Source of the DNA: Trachythela sp. YZ-2020 | Lineage: Eukaryota; Cnidaria; Anthozoa; Malacalcyonacea; Clavulariidae | Length of the DNA stretch: 64,000 nt | Reading direction: 5' to 3' | NCBI GenBank assembly: GCA_016169945.1 | Contig: JADLSH010000382.1 | Span: 3,534,001 to 3,598,000, forward strand | In this document: positions 57,534 through 64,000 of the stretch, in pieces | Layout of the letters: each line of letters begins with the position of its first letter | Position numbering within the stretch: the stretch's first letter is position 1 | Made by a program: the position numbers and the translations under genes | Notes under the pieces: model-generated | The model's input: only the letters and a program-made list of their open reading frames with translations | Database searches by the model: none | Told to the model about the DNA's origin: nothing

Positions 57534-58124
57534 ATGGATAAACCGGAGTTAACACTTATTGTTGGTCCCTCAGGAGTTGGTAAGACATACACGCTACTAC
57601 ACCATTTAATAGAACCAGGTAAATTTGATTATGTGATCATATTATGTCCAACTATTTGGATTAATAAAACGTATGCGGAATGGAAACCAATTGACACAGA
57701 TGATGGGGTAATAGCGGTTGAGGTGGGTGGTGATAAACTTGATAGTATGCTTAAATACATCATTAAAAACCTTTGTGCCGATGCCGGTGGTAGTAGAGTA
57801 GCTGTTATAATTGATGACATCTCTAATGAAACCAAACAACATAGCAACTTTGGTGCGCTTAGCTACTTAGCATATAGTGGTAGACATCACAGAATTAGCT
57901 TATTTATAGTATCTCAGAAGTTAAATAGCATAGCGACTGGGGTTAGGGATAACACTACGCGAATTATCTTCTTTAAAACGCATAATAAGCGCAGTATGAA
58001 GGTCCTAGCCGATGAGTTCTTTGGGGGAATATCAAATGATCGTGGAAAATCTTCGTTATCTGGTCTTAACAACGCTAAGTACTTGGATATTGATTTAGTT
58101 AATGGAATATATAGCTTGGTGTAG
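57534..58124 (+). CDS. A32/FtsK-HerA-like genome-packaging ATPase
   Basis: 196 residues. It would power DNA entry into capsids. Walker A is GPSGVGKT (residues 11-18), Walker B is VAVIIDD (about 89-95), followed by a sensor-type strand (HHRISLFIVSQKL) and a conserved Arg (GVRDNTTRIIFF), matching the compact ATPases of Polintons, adenovirus-like elements and NCLDV A32. The start codon lies seven bases after the capsid-candidate stop, within TAGTAGTATATGG. All catalytic blocks are intact. Confidence 0.88.
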   Translation: MDKPELTLIVGPSGVGKTYTLLHHLIEPGKFDYVIILCPTIWINKTYAEWKPIDTDDGVIAVEVGGDKLDSMLKYIIKNLCADAGGSRVAVIIDDISNETKQHSNFGALSYLAYSGRHHRISLFIVSQKLNSIATGVRDNTTRIIFFKTHNKRSMKVLADEFFGGISNDRGKSSLSGLNNAKYLDIDLVNGIYSLV

Positions 58125-58130
58125 TATATA

Positions 58131-58592
58131 ATGCCTAGGAAGCGTAAGGTTGTTAGCGAAGATAGTGATAGTGATATAGAGGAGATACTAAAGCCTGATA
58201 AAGGGGATAATGAAGAAATAGATGCTAGAGGTGAGTTAATTAAACTGGCTGAAGACGGAGAATATAACAAAACTGTGGCATACCTCAAGAAGGCAAGTAA
58301 TAAAACAATAGAGAAACTATATAAAAAGTGGGAAAAGGATAGAATGAAGAAGGCGAATAATTACTTAACTGATTTAATTATATCAAAGTTTGCTGACATC
58401 CTTGGTGGGCTTGAGGCTATAGAATCATCTGATGAGCTATCTAAAGAATTGAATGACAATACTCTTCTAAAGGGAGATGTCCTTAAGGCAGTTGAGCGGG
58501 TGAGTCCGTACATCCCATTATTGGGGCTAGTAAGTGGGGGAGTTATAACAGCAAAGCATGTCTATAAGAAGAAGTTTGAACCCGCAGATTAG
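58131..58592 (+). CDS. Small protein with basic head and acidic N-terminal region, unknown
   Basis: 153 residues. It begins MPRKRKVVSEDSDSDIEEIL, a possible nuclear-localisation signal followed by an acidic phospho-site-like cluster. A helical charged middle and a C-terminal block FADILGGLEAIESSDELSKEL, then SPYIPLLGLVSGGVITAKHV, follow. I remember this C-terminal pattern in other cnidarian Polinton proteins without a known role. It starts six bases after the ATPase stop (TAGTATATAATG) and ends six bases before the right TIR. The frame is intact. Confidence 0.65.
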   Translation: MPRKRKVVSEDSDSDIEEILKPDKGDNEEIDARGELIKLAEDGEYNKTVAYLKKASNKTIEKLYKKWEKDRMKKANNYLTDLIISKFADILGGLEAIESSDELSKELNDNTLLKGDVLKAVERVSPYIPLLGLVSGGVITAKHVYKKKFEPAD

Positions 58593-58597
58593 ACTGT

Positions 58598-58750
58598 GGT
58601 GCGCAAACATGATGCGGTATCTGCATATTTATGGGAGATGAGGTGAGCAAACGCAATTATAAAAATTATGACTATGGCGTGGGTCTGTATATCCGAAAAG
58701 GGTACAGGCCTATGGAAAAGTGTGCTCGTACCCCCATCTCCTATACTACT
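58598..58750 (-). repeat. Polinton right terminal inverted repeat
   Basis: The reverse complement reads as identical to 43065-43217. Confidence 0.95.
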
Positions 58751-58756
58751 AATCGC
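58751..58756 (+). repeat. Polinton right target-site duplication
   Basis: AATCGC. Confidence 0.93.
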
Positions 58757-59510
58757 GGATGTGTATGTTCATCGAGAAGGACTTTATTACCTTTATAACA
58801 ATATAGATTGTTACAAATAATTTCTTATATATATAAGATAGCCTAATAGCCAACTAAAATAACCTAAACAGGCTAACCTAATTAACGCTATATTATAAAA
58901 TAACCTTAACAGGCTAACGCTATATTATCGTCATTAACCAACTATAATTAGACTGAATGAGGAGATTAATATGTAATTTTGTGTAGTTACGCTGCAATTG
59001 TCAGAAAAGTACTTATAATTTTCCTTACTTATAATTTACTTTTTAATGTAGCTAGAGTATGAATCAATAGCTTGTCTTTAAAATTCATTCTTAAATTTTG
59101 CCTCATCTAAGCTCTTTGTTTGCTCATCAATTCAGTTCCATATACTAGCACCTATATATATATCTGATATTAAATTTTCCATAGTTTGTCCTCACGCGAG
59201 GTAATGAAAAAGTAGATCTCGAAGCAAAGCCTGTGTTATAATTGTTTATATTGCTAGTAGCAGTAAAAAAGTTTGTGAAAGAGGAAGGAAGATTACCAGC
59301 ATAAAAATGTTAACATATATAATGCTGTATGGATCAAGACCAAATCCGGGAATTTTAGTCATTTAAGCTTAACGAAAAGTTCATTTGTGTGATCGAAGAA
59401 AGCTAAAAAGGTCATTAGCCGAATGGCCTTTTTTGTAATATGAGTAACGGGTTTGTTGTAGAAGAATATGTATTACCCACGCAATAATGCCATATGTTAA
59501 GTAAGGATGA
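58757..59510. other. Right flank of the Polinton, no gene seen
   Basis: AT-rich sequence with TAACC/AGGCTAAC repeats (58850-58930) and a short hairpin AAAAAGGTCATTAGCC / GGCCTTTTTT near 59405-59433. Confidence 0.5.
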
Positions 59511-59567
59511 ACTAATGAATATAGGCCTAGAATACAGAAACTACATGGACTCATTATTGTTGAAGAA

Positions 59568-60340
59568 ATGTCCTTTAATGAACATGTTGATAAATTGTGT
59601 ACAAAGTTAGCTCAGAAAATTGGTGTTTTGCGCAAAATTCGGCGATGTCTTCCCATTCGCGAAAGGATGCTATTCTATAATTCTATGATAAAGCCAAATC
59701 TGATGTATGGTAGTACTATATGGAGTTCTTGTTCTAAGGGAAAATTGCAGAAAGTTCTCAGGTTGCAAAAATGAGCTGCATGCAAGTGCAAGGACAATCC
59801 TAAATGCTGACAAAATTGCCAGAAGTGTTGACCTATTTTCCAAGTTGGGATGGATGCCATGTTTTGATGAGATAAATATTAATAAATGTAAATTAATTTA
59901 TAAAAGGCTGAAGGATTTTACTCCTTCTTATATCGATCAATTATTTATACGAAACTCTGACATTCACGTTCATCAAACTAGGCACGGTAATACTAAACCA
60001 CGGTAAAAACGAGAGACTGAAGGTGGTAGATCTTTCACCGTGTCAAGTATTAAGCTGTGGAACAGTCTGCCGAACTCAATTAAGAAGTCTGAGACATTTA
60101 ATATTTTAAATAAAGCAATACGCTCTTACTTTTTAGCTAAATATGAACATATTGATAATTTTGAAACACTGATTTTTAATACTTTACCTATACATATATA
60201 ATGTTTTTTGTCTAATTTGTATATTGTTATTCCATTGTGATTGTAATTCTAGAATTGTAGGAGAGCCACAAGTTTAGAAGCTTTTGCTGTCATGTGTTAG
60301 CCTCATTAAATAAAGTTTTAATAAAAATAATAATAAAATA
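59568..60340 (+). pseudogene. LINE 3' end (reverse transcriptase C-terminal region)
   Basis: It reads FNEHVDKLCTKLAQKIGVLRK and MIKPNLMYGSTIW, then after a frame break near 59770 ARTILNADKIARSVDLFSKLGW and, past a stop at 60003, SIKLWNSLPNSIKKS. These are the conserved C-terminal blocks of CR1/L2-type LINE ORF2. An AATAAA-rich, TAAT-repeat tail (60300-60345) marks the 3' end. Confidence 0.8.
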
Positions 60341-60482
60341 ATATAGACCTAGTACAAATTAATTAAAACATTGATATTAACATAATGTCGTAACGTATGC
60401 TTTTTTCTTCCTTTAAATATTGGTCATATATTTTCAGTTTGACATTGAATAACTTCTTTAAGTTTTTGGGCTGTATGAGAGA

Positions 60483-61110
60483 TTATAAAATTTGATTTGC
60501 AACATTCAGTGAAAGCTTATTAGCACACAGCCACTCGTTAATATAATTCAAGTGCTCATTGACGTGTTTTTCTAACGTTACTAAATTTTTGTTAGAATAA
60601 AACAAGTTCGAATCGTCAGCAAATAAACGAATATAAAAAAGATTAGAGCTGTTATTAAAATCATTGATATACAAAAGAAACAGTAGAGGGCCTAAAACAC
60701 TGCCCTGTGGCACTCCACAGTTAATTGACTTCAGGTTGGATTGGACACTCCCAATGGAAACAAACTCCTTTCTATATTTAAGATAAGAAACAAACCGCTC
60801 TTTAAGCCACATCTCGTACAGGCTGTATACCATAGTGTTCAAGTTTACTTAATAATATTTTGTGGTCAACCGTGTCAAATGGCAAACTGAAGTCTAAAAA
60901 GATTCCACAAGAATAAACATTTTCTTCTATAGCCTTTTGTATATTTTGTCAGTTATAGACAAAATAGCCAGTGTCCAATGGACTGATAAGTAAATGTTTC
61001 AACCTTTTCAGAACATTAATTGGGACACTATATGGACCAACTGCTTTATTTGTATTTAAAGATGCTATCTCATCCTCAATTTCTCTTTGAGTAATAGGAT
61101 TTAGTAAAAT
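60483..61110 (-). pseudogene. LINE reverse transcriptase core, opposite orientation
   Basis: It reads leftward [20 protein letters not shown], then FADDSNLFY (catalytic ADD) and [12 protein letters not shown]; upstream at 60960-60850 [22 protein letters not shown] appears in a second frame. Frame breaks and stops make it inactive. It faces the 59568 fragment tail to tail. Confidence 0.82.
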
Positions 61111-61287
61111 TACATAGGTGATTGTTGAAAATTCTCAACGCTGATTGGTTAAGCTACCTCGGATTAATACGCGATAATCACCTAAAGCGTTTTAAGCCGC
61201 TTTTATCGTAAATATTAAATTAAAATATTTTTGAAATGTGCATTTTTTATTTTTTTCCAAGTAATCACCTATGTAATTTTACTAAAA
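61100..61287. mobile_element. 188-bp palindromic MITE
   Basis: The ends TTAGTAAAATTACATAGGTGA and its inverse bound an AT-rich core. It sits between the endonuclease and reverse transcriptase parts of the minus-strand LINE. A second palindrome (GGTGAATATCGGTGAATAAA and inverse) lies just beyond at 61309-61368. Confidence 0.75.
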
Positions 61288-61647
61288 CAATTACTCACCT
61301 CAGGCTCGGTGAATATCGGTGAATAAAAACCTCGACTTCGTCTCGGTTTTTATTCACCGATATTCACCTCGCCTTCGGCGAATAATTGTTAATTAAAAAT
61401 ATGCCATTAGGCTACTGGTGTGTTTCAAACTAACTATCATTTTTATTCCTCTCCAAATATTTTTCATGTTACTCTTATTCGAATTAAAATGTTCATTATA
61501 ATAAGCTTTTTTTTAAATCTGTATCAAATGTTTCAATTTATTTCGATAAACTTTAAATTTGTTATAGAAATTTAGATTGATCTTGTTCTACTATTTTTTT
61601 TTATATAAGCTATTATTAATATTTACAGATACCCTCAGGGCACTGGT

Positions 61648-61952
61648 TATTCAAGGTTTAGACATTGTTTGATTTTCTTTTTACTTAATTGCTTTAGAGG
61701 AATATGTTTATCAATAATAGTAGATATTTTAGAGAAATAAGCCTCAAACACAACATTCAGATCATTTGATTCAGGCAACTCCACATTCCAATCGATTGCT
61801 TCTAAATAATTTATCAGACTATTTTCATTGTAGTTCGAATAATTTCGTTTAAAGAATTTGACATTTCGTGGAAGAGTAAATAATTTATTTATAATTAAGA
61901 AATTTGGGAAATGATCTGTAAGATCATAAATAATATTTCCACTAATAGGCTA
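61648..61952 (-). pseudogene. LINE ORF2, end of endonuclease domain and linker
   Basis: It reads leftward DHFPNFLIIN, the C-terminal SDHxP motif region of the LINE apurinic-type endonuclease, then KFFKRNYSNYNENSLINYLE and ESNDLNVVFEAYFSKISTII to a stop at 61648. It is the upstream part of the same LINE as 60483-61110, separated by MITE insertions. Confidence 0.75.
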
Positions 61953-62236
61953 GTGTTATAGAATTAAAAATCCAGTTGTACATAGAGATCAAAGAGTAAC
62001 AGTATAATTACGTCATTTTAATCTAGGCTGTCGCTGATTGGTTACAAGCTAACAGCTAACAATTACAGGTTACGGTTAACAAGGCGATGGCAATATATCT
62101 GAATTCGTATAGATACAAAAAGCATGAGAATGTTTTGAAAAAGCATTACCTTCAATCAACATGGCGTTTTCTAGGTCATTTTTGTCGTTTTTATCCCCAA
62201 GAGCGACAAATATGAAAGAGAGGATACAGTGTCTTT

Positions 62237-62465
62237 TAGAAGGTGTTAGTAGATGGAATACTCGAACGGAAATTTATATACATTTTTTAGACCTAGCCAG
62301 GAGCAGTTGCGACAAATGCAACTCTGGCAGGAATTGAACCTAAAATTGCAACTCTGCACCGGAATCGCAGGGCGGCAGGTTCAATTTTCGCAACTGCTCC
62401 TGGCCATAGGTCTAAAAAATGTATATAAATTTCCATTCGAGTATTCCATCTACTAACACCTTCTA
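62237..62465. mobile_element. 229-bp near-perfect palindromic MITE
   Basis: Arms of about 85 bp starting TAGAAGGTGTTAGTAGATGG end with the inverse. The inner part carries GGAGCAGTTGCG / CGCAACTGCTCC. There is a small asymmetric loop. Confidence 0.8.
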
Positions 62466-62469
62466 TTAT

Positions 62470-64000
62470 TAATCCAATCGAACGAGATGCCGAGAAAAAT
62501 CTTGAAACTTACAGTTTCTTTTACCTGTAAATATGACAAAATGGAAGGTTTCAGTCAAATATTATTTTAATACAAATACAATGAAACAGGAGAGGATTTT
62601 ACAATCAAAATTGCAAACTGCATATTAATATGTCAAGAAAAACAAAAATAAGGTAATGAAAATTGTTTAAATGCTCTTACCATGCAATATTAAATCAATG
62701 GTAGGCAGTTTTTCTGCTTCTTCTCAAACCCGACTTCAATTTTCAACAGACAGTGGAATGCTATCATTTCCAGCTGTTTTCATCGATAAATTAATCATTA
62801 AAAACGCGAATAGATAAGATAAAACATTTCAATAATTATTAAGCTTCTTATTTGTGCCATTATAATGTACTTTTTAACAAAATATACGGCAAGAAAATCT
62901 TTAATCTTGCGAAAAACATCGTGAAAAATATAGTATAATTTCCATTATTTTCCTTATAGTTTCCTTACGTCTCATAGTGCAAACTTCATAAATCCATGTC
63001 TGCAAACTCCTTTACAAATTTGTAACCAACTTTGCAATTGAAATGTACATATGCAAACCCACTCGCAAAAATCTGGGCAAACTTAGTATTTGGCCATAAA
63101 TTTGCTAACGTGCAAACCACTATAAGTTTGCACGCGTGAAAACCTGTGGCAAATTTATAGCAAACTGGGAGTGTGCAAACTTAGTCAACGCATGTTCACA
63201 AACTCTACCTACAGTGCACCGAAAAATCGCCGAAATAGACTGCAAGCTCATTTAATTTTCTCGAACTCTTCCTTTCTTACACAGCTACTAATCCACATAT
63301 TTTACAATACCCGAAAGCCTGTGGTTTATTTATTTTGTTGCTGTTTGCATGTTTGCAGATTCTTTAATATTCCGTTAGGGTAAACTATCAGTGATCATTT
63401 TAAAGACCAATTCGCAAATGCTAATTTTCCAATTATGGATTCAGTGGCCAATTAGGCATTACCAAATTTACTTTAATACTGTTCATGATTTATATGTTTT
63501 TGTTTAAATATTAATTAATTATAACATAGGCGAAGAAGTTTTGTTTACATGTTTGATCAATTTGAACCACTATCTTGTAAAGGGAAGCCAATGATACGGA
63601 CGCCGGAGCGATAGTTTGACAATGCGAACGTAAGGGCAATCGAGATTTTTCGCTGTCAAGCCCTTTCGATGGGATTTTGATGATTTTCAAATTTCAACTC
63701 ATTTAATTGTTATTTCTATGTACAAATAGATATAAAGAAGTACGGAACGAAAACAATAGCTTTCCATTATGCATTCATCGTCTAATTTACAGCTGTATTC
63801 TCTCTTCTTTGTCAGTATTATTATTGTTTCATTTATATTATAAGGGCACTTTTGCCCCCCTTTCCCCCCTTAGGAAAGGGCAGGGGAGGCGCTTGCCCCC
63901 CCCCCCCCGCGCGCCCACGCGCAAATGACAACGACTTGTCTATTGACCCGCTTTTAACGACATCGCGTGAGCTAGCATGTATAGTTTTAATTGAGCGAAC
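62470..64000. other. No gene seen
   Basis: AT-rich sequence. A patch at 62990-63190 contains many degenerate TTTGCA/TGCAAAC motifs in both orientations. A C-rich run followed by GCGCGC lies at 63855-63922. No coding signal. Confidence 0.5.

Larger units (their letters stand above)
43065..58750. mobile_element. Polinton/Maverick virus-like transposon
   Basis: 15,686 bp, starting AG and ending CT, with 153-bp terminal inverted repeats that read as identical and a perfect 6-bp target duplication AATCGC (43059-43064 and 58751-58756). Size, ends and 6-bp duplication are Polinton hallmarks. The gene set includes family-B polymerase, retroviral-type integrase with chromodomain, packaging ATPase and capsid candidates. 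The genes form two divergent blocks from 50375/50385. The polymerase, collar and integrase frames are broken, the integrase core is deleted and a structural gene is interrupted. I found no adenovirus-type cysteine protease. This copy therefore cannot be an intact autonomous unit, although the termini indicate recent insertion. Confidence 0.96.

Noticed and set aside
59568..61952. One LINE with a 5' inversion (twin priming)
   Set aside because: The two parts are tail to tail (plus-strand 3' end on the left, minus-strand copy on the right). Twin priming would put the inverted 5' piece upstream of the 3' piece.

Overview
The window reads as animal nuclear DNA: AT-rich, intron-bearing and heavily invaded by transposons. 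One conserved host gene is recognisable, cutC (copper homeostasis protein CutC), with seven coding exons on the + strand spread over 20141-35113. Its extreme 5' exon was not found. The style of the repeats (a tRNA-headed SINE, CR1/L2-like LINE fragments, long-armed foldback DNA transposons and a Polinton) suggests an invertebrate, and from memory most resembles anthozoan cnidarians. The species is inference, not proof.

Layout. 1-17871 is a large palindromic (foldback) element, E1. Its arms have been split by later insertions: a 5.36-kb hAT-type element (383-5740), a 672-bp hAT-type MITE (6437-7108), a 232-bp palindromic MITE (7122-7353), and on the other arm two head-to-tail elements (11391-12265 and 12266-17530). 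The longer of these carries a broken intron-bearing gene with a CCHC zinc knuckle, and the intron holds an 84-bp satellite with higher-order structure. 17885-18665 is a LINE relic. 20141-35113 is cutC, whose 11.8-kb intron holds a ~10.9-kb long-TIR element, E3 (21922-32794), with TE-cargo gene remnants and a nested 2.25-kb hAT-type foldback (23937-26186). Directly after the cutC stop codon lies a second, decayed copy of the E1 family, E2 (35114 to about 42505), itself split by a 3.1-kb element and by a further composite insertion containing a SINE and a MITE.

43065-58750 is the centrepiece: a 15,686-bp Polinton/Maverick (virus-like transposon) with 153-bp terminal inverted repeats that look identical and a perfect 6-bp target duplication (AATCGC). 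Minus-strand genes, running leftward from a divergent promoter at 50375/50385, are two virion-type unknowns, a tail-collar-like protein, three small membrane proteins, a BRO-N/nuclease/zinc-finger protein and a protein-primed family-B DNA polymerase. Plus-strand genes are two paralogous candidate minor capsid proteins, a retroviral-type integrase with chromodomain, a long structural protein ending in a hydrophobic region, a candidate major capsid protein, an A32/FtsK-like packaging ATPase and a small acidic/basic protein. The copy is young by its termini but already disabled: the integrase has lost most of its catalytic core, three genes carry single-base frame breaks, and a TTAA-flanked 2.15-kb element interrupts the structural gene. 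No adenain-type protease was found.

58757-64000 holds two convergent LINE fragments, two small palindromic MITEs and sequence in which I see no genes.
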